A DNA stretch of 64,000 nt, taken from Candidatus Fimenecus excrementigallinarum (GTDB taxonomy: Bacteria; Bacillota; Clostridia; Oscillospirales; Acutalibacteraceae). Every line of letters begins with the position of its first letter. Position 1 is the stretch's first letter. The position numbers and the translations under genes were made by a program. Below the pieces are notes generated by a model. It searched no databases, was not told where the DNA came from, and worked only from the letters and a program-made list of their open reading frames with translations. Shown one piece after another: positions 7,890 through 17,310 of this stretch. The DNA is taken from contig DVMW01000043.1 in the NCBI GenBank assembly GCA_018714805.1, positions 1 through 64,000 of the forward strand, written 5' to 3'.

Positions 7890-10202
7890 ATGGCAAAACG
7901 AACACACAAAACGGATTCGGAGCGCCTGCAAAAGCGTCAAAAACGATTCGCCGCCTTAATGAAGCACCGCACGGCCGTGACGGTGCTGCTGGCGTGCGCG
8001 CTGACGGCGCTTCTGACGGTGCTTATCGTCGGCATCTATGTGCTGGCCTTTGCCGTGTCCTATGTGAACGGAGAGGCGAAGGTCAATCTGGAGGAATATA
8101 AGCAGAACCAGGACCAGACGACCTTCATTTACGCCTACGACGACAACGGCGAGACGGTCCAGCTTGCGCGCCTGCACGGCGAGCAGAACCGCGTCTGGGT
8201 CATCTATCGGGAAAACCCGGAGGAGAGCACCATCCCGCAGAACCTTGCGAACGCCTATATCGCGCTCGAGGACAAGCGCTTTTACAGCCACCACGGCGTC
8301 GACTGGTTCCGCACGCTTTCCGCCGTGATTAAGGACCGCGGCTCGACGGGCGGCTCCACCATCACCCAGCAGCTTATCAAGAATCTGACCGGGGAAAACA
8401 AGCGCACGCTCAACCGAAAGTTTTATGAAATTTTGATGGCGCTTAACCTGGAAAAGAACGTTTCCAAGGAAACCGTCCTGGAAGCGTATATGAACACGGT
8501 CTATATGAGCCACGGCTGCTACGGCGTGCAGACGGCGGCGGAGACCTATTTCGGGAAAAACGTGCAGGATTTGAACCTTGCCGAATGCGCCTCGCTTGCG
8601 GCGATTACGCAGTCTCCCTCCAAAAACGACCCGCTTTTGCACCCGGAGGAGAACCGCAAGCGCCAGCTGACCTGCCTTGCCAATATGGAAGAAGAGGGCA
8701 TGATTACCAAAGAGGAAAGGGAAGCGGCGGAAGCGTACGAAATGGTGTTTACCAACAGCGAAGGGTACACCCCGTCCGGCGACCTTGCCTCCCAGCAGGT
8801 GGAGACGGAAAAATCGGTCTGGAGCTACTATGTCGATTACGTTATCCAAAGCGTCCGCGACGACCTTGTCGACCAGTATGGCTACTCCCGTTCGCAGGCC
8901 TCCTCCCTGATTTATTCCGGCGGGCTGCGGATATACGCCGCCGTGGATTTGGACGTGCAGGAGGCGATGGAAAGCGTTTACGTCAACCGGACGGGCTTTC
9001 CGAAGTATAACAAGCACATCGACGACGCGCAGTCGGCGATGACCATTATGGATTACAGCGGCCGTATCGTCGGCATGGTCGGCGGCGCCGGCGAAAAAAC
9101 GGAGAACCGCGGCCTGAACCGCGCCGCGAACTCTTACCGGCAGCCGGGCTCCTCCATTAAGCCGCTGACGATTTACGCCCCGGCCATGCAGGAAAAGCAG
9201 ATTACCTGGAGCACAAAAATCGAGAACTACGGCATCAAGAATTATTACAGCGACGGGCGGTACGGCCCTGTCAACTACGGCGACGACCCCGGCTCGCCCG
9301 GCTCGTATGTGACGGTGCAGAAGGCCCTCGCCATCTCCTACAACACCGTGCCCGCGCAGATTCTGCAGGACCTTGGCTTTAACACAAGCTTTGAATATGC
9401 GACGCAGAAATTCCACCTGTCGCACCTTGTGGACCCGACCGATAAGAACACGTCGTCTTTGGCCGTCGGCGGTACCTACAAGGGTGTTTCCACGCTGGAA
9501 ATGGCGGCGGCGTTTGCGGCGTTCGGCAACGGCGGGAAATACTTTGAGCCGTATTGCTACTACCAGGTTACGAATTCCAACGGCTCGGAGGTGCTTTTGC
9601 GGCACAACGAGACCGAGGGCGAGCAGGCCATTTCCGCGGATACGGCGGACGTGATGAACGAGCTTTTGCAGACGGTCGTTACCGACCGCGCGGGGCAGGC
9701 GACCGCCCGCAACTACGGGCTGGAAAATTCCCCGCTGTTTGCAAAAACCGGTACGACCTCGGAGGACAAGGACCGCTGGTTCGTCGGCGGCACGCCGTAT
9801 TACGTTGCGGCGGTCTGGTTCGGCTGCGACACGCCCAAGCAGATTTCCAACTACGTTTCCGGCAACCCGGCGGGCAGCATTTTTGACGAAGTTATGGACC
9901 GCGTGCACGAGAATTTGGAGCGCAAGGAATTCCAGAAATTCTCGCCCATTGTCGAGCAGCGGACCTATTGCACGGCAAGCGGCCTTTTGGCGAGCGACGG
10001 CTGCACGAGCCGTGCGACCGGCTGGTATTCCAAGGAAAACCTGCCCGGCACCTGCAAGCAGGCGCACGCCTCTACGACGCCGCCTGCGACGACGGTGCCT
10101 GCCGGCGAGGGCGCAACGCAGCCGGCAGCACCGCAGACAACCGTACCGTCCGCAACCCAGCCTGCGGACGGTACGCCGGAAACCACCGCGCCCGCCGCAT
10201 GA
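7890..10202 (+). CDS. Class A penicillin-binding protein, PBP1A-type (770 aa)
   Basis: A bifunctional peptidoglycan synthase. A short cytoplasmic tail and one transmembrane helix (about 28-56) precede a GT51 glycosyltransferase domain (ALEDKRFYSHHG with catalytic E127). The transpeptidase domain has S421-S-I-K424, S483-Y-N485 and K619-T-G-T. A Thr/Pro/Ala-rich tail of about 45 residues closes the protein. The ATG at 7890 has no good ribosome binding site; an in-frame TTG at 7815 would add 25 residues, so the start is unsure. A -10-like TATGATACAAT lies at 7779-7789 without a clear -35. The stop overlaps a possible ATG of pyrC, so the two may be co-transcribed. Confidence 0.92.
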   Translation: MAKRTHKTDSERLQKRQKRFAALMKHRTAVTVLLACALTALLTVLIVGIYVLAFAVSYVNGEAKVNLEEYKQNQDQTTFIYAYDDNGETVQLARLHGEQNRVWVIYRENPEESTIPQNLANAYIALEDKRFYSHHGVDWFRTLSAVIKDRGSTGGSTITQQLIKNLTGENKRTLNRKFYEILMALNLEKNVSKETVLEAYMNTVYMSHGCYGVQTAAETYFGKNVQDLNLAECASLAAITQSPSKNDPLLHPEENRKRQLTCLANMEEEGMITKEEREAAEAYEMVFTNSEGYTPSGDLASQQVETEKSVWSYYVDYVIQSVRDDLVDQYGYSRSQASSLIYSGGLRIYAAVDLDVQEAMESVYVNRTGFPKYNKHIDDAQSAMTIMDYSGRIVGMVGGAGEKTENRGLNRAANSYRQPGSSIKPLTIYAPAMQEKQITWSTKIENYGIKNYYSDGRYGPVNYGDDPGSPGSYVTVQKALAISYNTVPAQILQDLGFNTSFEYATQKFHLSHLVDPTDKNTSSLAVGGTYKGVSTLEMAAAFAAFGNGGKYFEPYCYYQVTNSNGSEVLLRHNETEGEQAISADTADVMNELLQTVVTDRAGQATARNYGLENSPLFAKTGTTSEDKDRWFVGGTPYYVAAVWFGCDTPKQISNYVSGNPAGSIFDEVMDRVHENLERKEFQKFSPIVEQRTYCTASGLLASDGCTSRATGWYSKENLPGTCKQAHASTTPPATTVPAGEGATQPAAPQTTVPSATQPADGTPETTAPAA

Positions 10203-10210
10203 GAACGCTT

Positions 10211-11500
10211 ATGAAACAGAAGCTTTTACTGCAAAACGCGAGGGTCGTGGACCCTTCCCAGAAATTGGACGCAGTCTGCGACGTCCTGTGTGCGGACGGC
10301 CTGATTGAACGGGTCGCGCCGGATATTCGGGCGTGCGGGGATATGCGGGTCATCGACGCTTCGGGGCTTGTTTTAGCCCCGGGGCTCGTTGATTTACATA
10401 CGCACCTGCGCGACCCCGGGCTTACGCAGAAGGAGGATATTTTGTCCGGCGCTGCGGCCGCTGCCGCGGGCGGCGTCACCACACTCTGCGCTATGCCGAA
10501 TACCGCTCCCGCCTGCGACACGCCGGAGACGGTGCGCTATATTTTGGACAAGGCAAAGGATGCGCCCTGCCGCGTTTTGCCGGTCGGCGCCATTACAAAG
10601 GGCCTTGCCGGCAAAGAGCTGACCGATATGCACGCCTTAGCCGAAAGCGGGGTTTGCGCATTTTCGGACGACGGCGTCCCCGTGGCGACGGCGGATTTGA
10701 TGGCAAAGGCGCTCGCGCGCAGCGCGCAGCTCTCTCTGCCCGTTTTTGCCCACACGGAGGACAGGTCGCTTTCTCGCGGCGGCATTGTCAACCGCGGCGT
10801 TTGGAGCGAGAAGCTCGGCGTCGGCGGCATTCCCAATGCCGCGGAGGACGTCGGCACGGCGCGTGAGCTGGCGCTTTTGATGAACGCGCCGGAAGGTGCG
10901 CGGCTGCACATCTGCCATGTCAGCACCGCGGGCAGCGCCGCCATGCTTGCCGACGCAAAAGCACGCGGCCTTGCCGTCACGGCGGAGACCTGTCCGCACT
11001 ACTTTATGTTTACGGAAGACAAGCTGGCGCTCGGCGATGCGGATTACCGCATGAATCCGCCGCTTCGCACGGAAAAAGACCGCGCGGCGATAGAGCGTGC
11101 GGTTTTGGACGGCGTGATTGACGTCATTGCGACCGACCACGCGCCGCACACGCCGGAGGAAAAGGCGGATTTTCTGACCGCGCCCAACGGCGTCATCGGG
11201 ATGGAAACGTCGTTTTCGGCGAGCTATACCGCGCTGTGCCTGCCGGGGAAGCTTACGCTTTCCGAGCTGATTTCTAAAATGTCCTGCCGGCCCGCGCAGA
11301 TTCTCGGCGCAGGCGGCGGCACCCTAAAGCCCGGCGCGCGCGCCGACCTGTTTTTGTTCAACCCGGACGCGTGGTGGACCGTGGAGCCTGCACGCCTGCA
11401 CGGCAAATCGAAAAACTGCGTGTTCAAGGGCTGCCGCCTGTGCGCCCGTATAAAAATGACGGTCCTTGCAGGACGCATTGTCTTTCAGGAGGAAAATTAG
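10211..11500 (+). CDS. pyrC: Dihydroorotase (429 aa)
   Basis: Third step of de novo pyrimidine synthesis: reversible cyclisation of carbamoyl-aspartate to dihydroorotate. It is a type I amidohydrolase with zinc ligands H63-x-H65 in DLHTHLRDPG, a downstream HICHVS and TAETCPHY, and the catalytic Asp D309 in ATDHAPH. Length is normal for the family. The start is given at ATG 10211; an in-frame ATG at 10199 overlapping the PBP stop is possible, and neither has a strong ribosome binding site. It heads the run pyrC-pyrF-carA-carB-pyrK-pyrD. Confidence 0.95.
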   Translation: MKQKLLLQNARVVDPSQKLDAVCDVLCADGLIERVAPDIRACGDMRVIDASGLVLAPGLVDLHTHLRDPGLTQKEDILSGAAAAAAGGVTTLCAMPNTAPACDTPETVRYILDKAKDAPCRVLPVGAITKGLAGKELTDMHALAESGVCAFSDDGVPVATADLMAKALARSAQLSLPVFAHTEDRSLSRGGIVNRGVWSEKLGVGGIPNAAEDVGTARELALLMNAPEGARLHICHVSTAGSAAMLADAKARGLAVTAETCPHYFMFTEDKLALGDADYRMNPPLRTEKDRAAIERAVLDGVIDVIATDHAPHTPEEKADFLTAPNGVIGMETSFSASYTALCLPGKLTLSELISKMSCRPAQILGAGGGTLKPGARADLFLFNPDAWWTVEPARLHGKSKNCVFKGCRLCARIKMTVLAGRIVFQEEN

Positions 11501-11509
11501 GAGGTTATG

Positions 11510-12427
11510 ATGGGATTTGACAGATTGATTGCGCGCATCCGCGCCTTACAAAACCCGACGGTTGCCGGGCTTGACCCGAAGCTTTCCTATGTCCCGGAAT
11601 TCATCCGTCGGGAAGCGTTTTCCCGCTTTGAAAATCCGTTCGAGGCGGCGGCGGAAGCCATTTTAACGTATAACAAAGGCCTGATTGACGCGCTTTGCGA
11701 CGTTGTGCCCGCCGTCAAGCCGCAATGCGCGTATTACGAGATGTACGGCTGGCAGGGTATGCGCACGCTGGCGCAAACGATTGCCTATGCCAAGGAAAAG
11801 GGAATGTTCGTTATCACCGACGGCAAGCGCAACGACATCGGCGCGACGATGCAGGCGTATGCGGCCGCGCACCTCGGGGAAACGCAGCTTGACGGCGGCG
11901 TGCTGCTGCCCGCCTTTGACGCGGACGCCTTGACGGTGAACGGCTATCTCGGCACGGACGGCATTGCGCCCCTGACAGAGGTCTGCACAAAAAAGGATAA
12001 GGGGATTTTTGTCCTTGTCAAGACCTCGAACCCGTCCTCCGGCGAGCTGCAGGACCGCCTGCTCGGCGAAGAACCCGTCTACCGCGCCATGGGCGCTATG
12101 TGCGAGCGCTGGGGCGAGGGCACCGTCGGGCAATACGGCTATTCCGCCGTCGGCGCCGTGGTCGGCGCGACGTATCCGCAGCAGCTTGAGGAGCTGCGCG
12201 CGGCGCTGCCGCATACGTTTTTCCTGGTGCCGGGCTACGGCGCGCAGGGCGGCGGCGCCAAGGACGTAGCGCCCGCCTTTGACAAAAACGGGGACGGCGC
12301 CATCATCAATTCCTCCCGCGGAATTTTGTGCGCGTACCAGAAGGCGGGCTGCGAGGAACACGCTTATGCCGAAGCGGCGCGCAAAGAAGCGATTCGGATG
12401 CGCGACGACATCATTTCCGCGCTGTAA
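11510..12427 (+). CDS. pyrF: Orotidine 5'-phosphate decarboxylase (305 aa)
   Basis: Last step of UMP synthesis. The long bacterial form (about 300 aa) has the catalytic D104-x-K106-x-x-D109 motif in VITDGKRNDIG, and a C-terminal VPGYGAQGGGA phosphate-binding loop. Two ATGs lie side by side (11507 and 11510); the second is placed better behind GGAGG. Only a few bases separate it from pyrC. Confidence 0.95.
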   Translation: MGFDRLIARIRALQNPTVAGLDPKLSYVPEFIRREAFSRFENPFEAAAEAILTYNKGLIDALCDVVPAVKPQCAYYEMYGWQGMRTLAQTIAYAKEKGMFVITDGKRNDIGATMQAYAAAHLGETQLDGGVLLPAFDADALTVNGYLGTDGIAPLTEVCTKKDKGIFVLVKTSNPSSGELQDRLLGEEPVYRAMGAMCERWGEGTVGQYGYSAVGAVVGATYPQQLEELRAALPHTFFLVPGYGAQGGGAKDVAPAFDKNGDGAIINSSRGILCAYQKAGCEEHAYAEAARKEAIRMRDDIISAL

Positions 12428-12447
12428 GAAAGAGGGGAGCGACGTCC

Positions 12448-13530
12448 ATGAACAAGGGGCAAACGCCGGCCTATCTGCTGCTGGAAGACGGCTCGCTGTT
12501 TACCGGGTATTCCATGGGGAAACAGGGGACTTCCATCGGCGAGGTTGTTTTCAACACCTGCACCGCGTCTTACACCTCCCTGCTGTCCGACCCGACCTAC
12601 TACGGGCAGATTGTGGCACAGACCTATCCGCTCGTCGGCAACCGCGGCGTTTCCGCCGAGAACCGCCCGTCCGACATTATGGCGAACGGCTATATCGTGC
12701 GGGAATGGTGCGACGTGACCGACGACGGCGAGCTGTCGCTGGACGCATATCTGCGCAAGCAGGGGATTGTCGGCCTTTGCGGCATTGATATGCGCCGCCT
12801 GACGCGCGCGCTGCGCGACAAGGGCTATGTCAAGGGCGCGATTACGGACGACCTTTCCGATAAAGAGGGCCTGCTTCGCCGGATTCGCGCATATACCATT
12901 TCCGGCGCGGTGCACGCCATTACGACGCGCGCGCCGCAGCACGTGCCGCTTGCGAACGCGTCCTACCGCGTCTGCGTGCTGGATTACGGCTTCCCGCGGG
13001 ATATTTTGCGCGGGCTTACCGCGCAGGGGTGCGAACTGGATATTCTGCCGGCCGATTCGACGGCCGAGCAGTTGCTCGCCTTGTCGCCGGACGGTATCTT
13101 TTTATCGGACGGACCTGCCGACCCGGACGACGACCCCGCGCTGGTCCGTGAAATCTCGGCCATTATAAAGCTCGGGATTCCCGTTTTTGCCGTCGGGCTC
13201 GGCCACCAGATGCTTGCGCTCGCCAACGGGATGGAGATTGAAAAAATGCAGAAGGGCCACCGGGGCTCGAACCAGCCGGTTTTCTGTACGCATACGGGCC
13301 GGTTCATGGTTACCGAGCAGAACCACGGTTACGCGGTGCGCCGCGAGAGCGTGCGTTCGGATACGGCGGAAATCCTTTTGTATAACCTGAACGATAAGTC
13401 CGTAGAAGGACTTTTGTACCGCTGGTTTTCGGGCTTGAGCGTCCAGTTTACGCCAAGCGCGGACCCGGACAGCTCGACGGCATGGGTGTTCCCGCGGTTT
13501 GCGGAAATGATGGAGGAGGCGCGCAAATGA
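12448..13530 (+). CDS. carA: Carbamoyl-phosphate synthase small subunit homologue lacking the glutaminase triad (360 aa)
   Basis: The fold is clearly CarA. The N-terminal domain has EVVFNTCTASYTSLLSDPTYYG-like sequence and GLCGIDMRRLTRALRDKG, followed by a class I glutamine amidotransferase domain with HRGSNQPV and EQNHGYAV. The catalytic residues are missing. The nucleophile Cys in the usual GICLGHQ is Gly (G250 in AVGLGHQ). The catalytic His and Glu of QFHPEA are Thr and Ser (T335 and S337 in QFTPSA). The frame is unbroken, the ribosome binding site (GAGGGGAG) is strong, and carB overlaps the stop by ATGA. It should not hydrolyse glutamine. It may be a structural or regulatory partner of the equally altered CarB. 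Confidence 0.9.
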   Translation: MNKGQTPAYLLLEDGSLFTGYSMGKQGTSIGEVVFNTCTASYTSLLSDPTYYGQIVAQTYPLVGNRGVSAENRPSDIMANGYIVREWCDVTDDGELSLDAYLRKQGIVGLCGIDMRRLTRALRDKGYVKGAITDDLSDKEGLLRRIRAYTISGAVHAITTRAPQHVPLANASYRVCVLDYGFPRDILRGLTAQGCELDILPADSTAEQLLALSPDGIFLSDGPADPDDDPALVREISAIIKLGIPVFAVGLGHQMLALANGMEIEKMQKGHRGSNQPVFCTHTGRFMVTEQNHGYAVRRESVRSDTAEILLYNLNDKSVEGLLYRWFSGLSVQFTPSADPDSSTAWVFPRFAEMMEEARK

Positions 13531-16526
13531 ACCGGTCCATTCAAAAAGTCCTGGTAATCGGCGCGGGCCCCGTCGTTGTCGGCCAGTCGAGCGAGTTCGA
13601 CCTTGCCGCCGTCCAAATGTGCCGCGCGTTGAAGGCGGAGGGCGTGACGGTCGTGGCCGTCAATTCCAATCCGGCGACGGTTATGACCGAGCACGGGGTT
13701 GCGGATATCGTTTATATGGAGCCGCTGACCGGGGAGGCCGTCAAAAAAATCATTGCGATAGAGCATCCCGACGCCGTCCTTTCCACCGCCGGCGGCAGGA
13801 CCGGCCTGGAGATTGGTCTGGAACTTTCGCAAAACGGGTACCTCGAGGAGCACGGCGCGGTCCTTTTGGGCGCGCAGCCCGAGGTGATAAAAAGCGTGCG
13901 TTCCCCGCAGGCGCTGCAGGGTATGCTCGAGCGCGCCGCAGAGCCGTTTTTGCCGTCTGTCGTTGCGGCGAGCAAAGCGGAAGCGGCGGCCTTTGCCGAA
14001 CGGGTCGGGTATCCTGTGCGCATACAGGCCGCTTTTTCGGCGGAAAGCCCGGAAAGCGCTGTTTGTCAAACGCCGGATGCGCTCAAGGCCGCCTTTGCGG
14101 ATTGCGCGGCGCGCTCTCTGGTCGGGCAGGCGCTTTTGCAAAAATGCGTGGACGACTATAAGGAGATTGAGCTGGTCGTTGTGCGTGACGCGGACGGCAA
14201 CGCGGTCTGCGTATGCAGCACGGAAAGCATGGATACCGTCGGCGTTCATTCCGGCGACAGCGTTACGGTGCTGCCGGCGCAGACGCTGACCGACGCGGAG
14301 CTGCAAAAGCTGCGCCGCGTTGCGAGGAAGCTCACGAACTATTTGCAGATTGTCGGCGTGTGTCTGGTGCGTTTCGCGCTGCACCCGACGAACGGCAGCT
14401 ACTTTGTTTTGGACGTTGAACCCGAGCTTGACCGTGTGACGGCGTTTATATCGAAGGCGACCGGCTACCCCATAGCCTCCGTCTGCGCGCAGGTTGCGCT
14501 TGGAAAACGGCTGTATGAGATTGAAAATCCGCTGACCGGCGTTACTTCCGCGGCCAACGAGCCGGCGCTCGACTACTGCGCGGTCCGCGTGCCGAAGTGG
14601 TCGTTCGAATCCTTCGGCGTGAACGTGGACAAGCGCCTGGGTGCCGCCATGAAAGCGACCGGCGAGGCCTTTGCGATAGGCACGGGTTTTGAGCTTGCGT
14701 TGATGAAGGCGGTGCGCTCCACCAACCCGAAGTCGCAGCACATCGGGCTGCCGAAGCTTCGCTTGATGACCGACGAGGAGCTGACGGCGCGGCTGCGCAC
14801 GCCGGACAGCGAGCGGCTTTTCACGCTGTATGAAGCCGTCAAGCGCGGGTATTCCCAAAAGGAGCTGCAAACGCTGACGGGCATTGCGCCGTTTTTCCTC
14901 TCGAAGCTGAAAAATATAGCGGATGCGGAATCGGCGCTGGCCGCTTCTCTGTCCGAGGAAACCTATCTGCGCGCGAAGCGCCTCGGTTTTCTCGACACCG
15001 TCATTGCCGGCATCTGCGGCGAGGAAACGCTTCCGTTTTCGGCTCGCCCCACCTACAATACGGTCGACACCTGCGCGGCGGAATTTGACGTGCGCAAGCC
15101 GTATTTCTATTCGGCGTGGGACGAGGAAAACGAAGCGGCGATGTTTTTAGAGGCGCATCCGCAGCAGAAAAAGAAGGTGCTGGTTGTCGGCGCCGGCCCG
15201 ACTTCTATCGGACTCGGTACCGACCGCGACTGCGCGGCGTTTGCCGCTTTGCGGACACTGCGGGATTTCGGCTGCGAGACGGTTGTCCTCAACAACAACC
15301 CGGCCGCCAATACGACCAATCCTGAAGCGGCGGACAAGCTTTACGTCGACCCCATCACATCCGAGGACGTTGCGGCGGTCTGCGCGACGGAAAAGCCGGA
15401 CGGCGCGATTCTTGCGTTCGGCGGCGGCGCCGCGGTCCGCTGTGCGCAGGCCCTGCGGGACATGGGCGTTGCGGTCTACGGCCCCGACGACCGCTCGCAC
15501 GCTTTGCTGAAAAACAAAATTGCCTTCTTCGACCTTTTGGATTCGCTCAATATCCGGCACACGGCCCTGCGGCGTCCGCTTGTCGGCAAGGGCGCGCAGG
15601 TCGACGTTTTGACGGACGGCCGGGATTTCCTGATTCCCGGAATCTGCGAGCTGATTGAAAAGGCGGACGTCCATTCCGGCGACTCGATTTCCGTCTACCC
15701 GTCCGTTACGCTGTCGGATGCGGACAAGGCGGTGATTGTGGAGTACACCGCGCGTATTGTGGCCGCCTTGCAGGTCCGGGGGCTTTTGAACCTGCAATTC
15801 GTTTTGTATGACAACGCGGTTTACGTTTCCGCCGCAAGCGATGTGGCAACCCGCAACATCCCGTTTTTGTCCAAGGCGACGGCGCTGCCGATTGTGGAGT
15901 TTGCCACGCGGCTGATGCTCGGCGAGTCTATCTCCGACCTTGGCGTGGGCAGCGGGCTGTACCGCGAACCGTCGCGCGCGTTTGTCCGTGTGCCTGTGTT
16001 CAGCTTTGAGCAGCTCGCGGGCACGGATGTGCAGCTCGGCGGGGAAATGCAGTCTACCGGCGAGGTCATCGGCGTGGGCAGGACGTTCGACGAGGCGCTT
16101 TTGAAGGGCTTTGTCGCATCCGGAATGCGCATCAAGCGAACGGGCGGCGTGCTGATTTCCGTCGCCGATTCCGACAAGCCCGCCAGCGCCGTGCTGGCCG
16201 CGCAGTTCCAAAAACTTGGGTTCAAGGTATATGCGACCTCCAATACGGCAAAGCTTTTGAATGCGAACCATGTGGCGGCAAACGCCGTGCGCAAGCTGCA
16301 CGAAGGCGGGCCGAATACCCTGACGCTGATTCTGCAAAACCGGCTTTCCTATCTGGTCTCGACCGCGCAGCCGCAGGCGGCGAAAAGCGGGGACGAGGTG
16401 CGCATCCGGCGGACGGCCCTGCTGCGCCGCATCCCGGTGCTGCCCTCCGTGGAAACGGCCGGCGCGCTTGCACGCTGCCTTGCGGAAAGCAGCGCGGCGG
16501 AGGAACTCCACGTGGAACGTCTGTAA
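13527..16526 (+). CDS. carB: Carbamoyl-phosphate synthase large subunit homologue with degenerate ATP-grasp sites (999 aa)
   Basis: The two-fold CarB architecture is recognisable: GAGPVVVGQSSEFD, VNSNPATVMTE and VGVHSGDSVTVLPAQTLTD in the first half; GAGPTSIGLGTDRD, KADVHSGDS and IPFLSKATALPI in the second. The catalytic signatures are not kept. EMNPRVSRSS is DVEPELDRVT (D296, E298, E300), and the second-half EVNPRASRT reads AASDVATR (A769, S771, V773). The glycine-rich PSFTLGG and PSYVLGG loops are absent. About 60 residues are missing around 679-690. Length is 999 against about 1,065. The C-terminal MGS-like allosteric domain (VLISVADSDKPAS, KVYATSNTAKLL) is kept. It is unlikely to make carbamoyl phosphate. 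A GGAGGAGG site precedes the start. Confidence 0.9.
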   Translation: MNRSIQKVLVIGAGPVVVGQSSEFDLAAVQMCRALKAEGVTVVAVNSNPATVMTEHGVADIVYMEPLTGEAVKKIIAIEHPDAVLSTAGGRTGLEIGLELSQNGYLEEHGAVLLGAQPEVIKSVRSPQALQGMLERAAEPFLPSVVAASKAEAAAFAERVGYPVRIQAAFSAESPESAVCQTPDALKAAFADCAARSLVGQALLQKCVDDYKEIELVVVRDADGNAVCVCSTESMDTVGVHSGDSVTVLPAQTLTDAELQKLRRVARKLTNYLQIVGVCLVRFALHPTNGSYFVLDVEPELDRVTAFISKATGYPIASVCAQVALGKRLYEIENPLTGVTSAANEPALDYCAVRVPKWSFESFGVNVDKRLGAAMKATGEAFAIGTGFELALMKAVRSTNPKSQHIGLPKLRLMTDEELTARLRTPDSERLFTLYEAVKRGYSQKELQTLTGIAPFFLSKLKNIADAESALAASLSEETYLRAKRLGFLDTVIAGICGEETLPFSARPTYNTVDTCAAEFDVRKPYFYSAWDEENEAAMFLEAHPQQKKKVLVVGAGPTSIGLGTDRDCAAFAALRTLRDFGCETVVLNNNPAANTTNPEAADKLYVDPITSEDVAAVCATEKPDGAILAFGGGAAVRCAQALRDMGVAVYGPDDRSHALLKNKIAFFDLLDSLNIRHTALRRPLVGKGAQVDVLTDGRDFLIPGICELIEKADVHSGDSISVYPSVTLSDADKAVIVEYTARIVAALQVRGLLNLQFVLYDNAVYVSAASDVATRNIPFLSKATALPIVEFATRLMLGESISDLGVGSGLYREPSRAFVRVPVFSFEQLAGTDVQLGGEMQSTGEVIGVGRTFDEALLKGFVASGMRIKRTGGVLISVADSDKPASAVLAAQFQKLGFKVYATSNTAKLLNANHVAANAVRKLHEGGPNTLTLILQNRLSYLVSTAQPQAAKSGDEVRIRRTALLRRIPVLPSVETAGALARCLAESSAAEELHVERL

Positions 16527-16542
16527 AGGAGAGGAGCATGTT

Positions 16543-17310
16543 ATGCTGCAAGCCGATTTTCCCATTGTTTCCATCAAACGATTGAACGCGACCACCTATT
16601 ATTTCGTGCTTGCCTGTCCCGCCTTGGCAGAGGAAAGCTGGTGCGGCCGCTTCGTCCATATCCGCTGCGGGGAAAAGCCGCTGCGCCGCCCCATTTCCAT
16701 TTGCACCATTGACAAGGACCGCGGCCTTCTTTCCCTGGTTTTTGAGGTGCGCGGCGAGGGGACGGCCTGGCTCGCCGAACGAAAGACGGGCGATTTGCTC
16801 AACGTGCTGGGACCGCTTGGCAACGGATTTTTCCCTGACCGGGACCGACCCGCGATTTTTGTCGGCGGCGGCATCGGCTGCCCGCCCATGCTCGGCGCCG
16901 CGCAGGACTACGGTCCGAACGCACAGGCCATTCTGGGCTTCCGCTCGGAAAAACAGGCGATTCTGCTTTCGGAGTTCCGGGACAGCTGCAAGCGCGTCGA
17001 CGTCACCACCGACGACGGCTCGCTCGGGCAGAAGGGCTTTGTGACGGATGTCCTGCAAAAGCGGCTTGCAGCACAGCCGAACGCAGCCGTCTATGCCTGC
17101 GGTCCGACGCCGATGCTTAAAAACGTAGCCGCGCTGTGCCGGGAACGGGACGTGCCGTGCTTTGTGTCGCTGGAACAGAGAATGGGCTGCGGCGTCGGCG
17201 CCTGCCTTGTCTGCGCGTGTAAGACGCACGAGGCGGACGGCGAGCATATGCGCCACGTCTGCAAGAACGGCCCGGTATTTGACGCAAGGGAGGTCGTTTT
17301 CGATGGCTGA
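16543..17310 (+). CDS. pyrK: Dihydroorotate dehydrogenase B electron-transfer subunit (255 aa)
   Basis: PyrK passes electrons from PyrDB to NAD+. A ferredoxin-reductase-type FAD domain with RRPISICTI is followed by an NAD-binding domain with GGGIGCPP and ACGPTPML. A C-terminal [2Fe-2S] site has C216, C221, C224 and C240. The ATG at 16543 follows AAGGAGAGGAG. Its last codons overlap pyrD by 8 bases, which suggests translational coupling of the two subunits. Confidence 0.95.
   Translation: MLQADFPIVSIKRLNATTYYFVLACPALAEESWCGRFVHIRCGEKPLRRPISICTIDKDRGLLSLVFEVRGEGTAWLAERKTGDLLNVLGPLGNGFFPDRDRPAIFVGGGIGCPPMLGAAQDYGPNAQAILGFRSEKQAILLSEFRDSCKRVDVTTDDGSLGQKGFVTDVLQKRLAAQPNAAVYACGPTPMLKNVAALCRERDVPCFVSLEQRMGCGVGACLVCACKTHEADGEHMRHVCKNGPVFDAREVVFDG

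Noticed and set aside
13141-13470. Frameshift as the cause of the missing CarA active-site residues
   Set aside because: The residues on both sides of each altered position match the family in the same frame, so substitutions, not indels, explain the loss.
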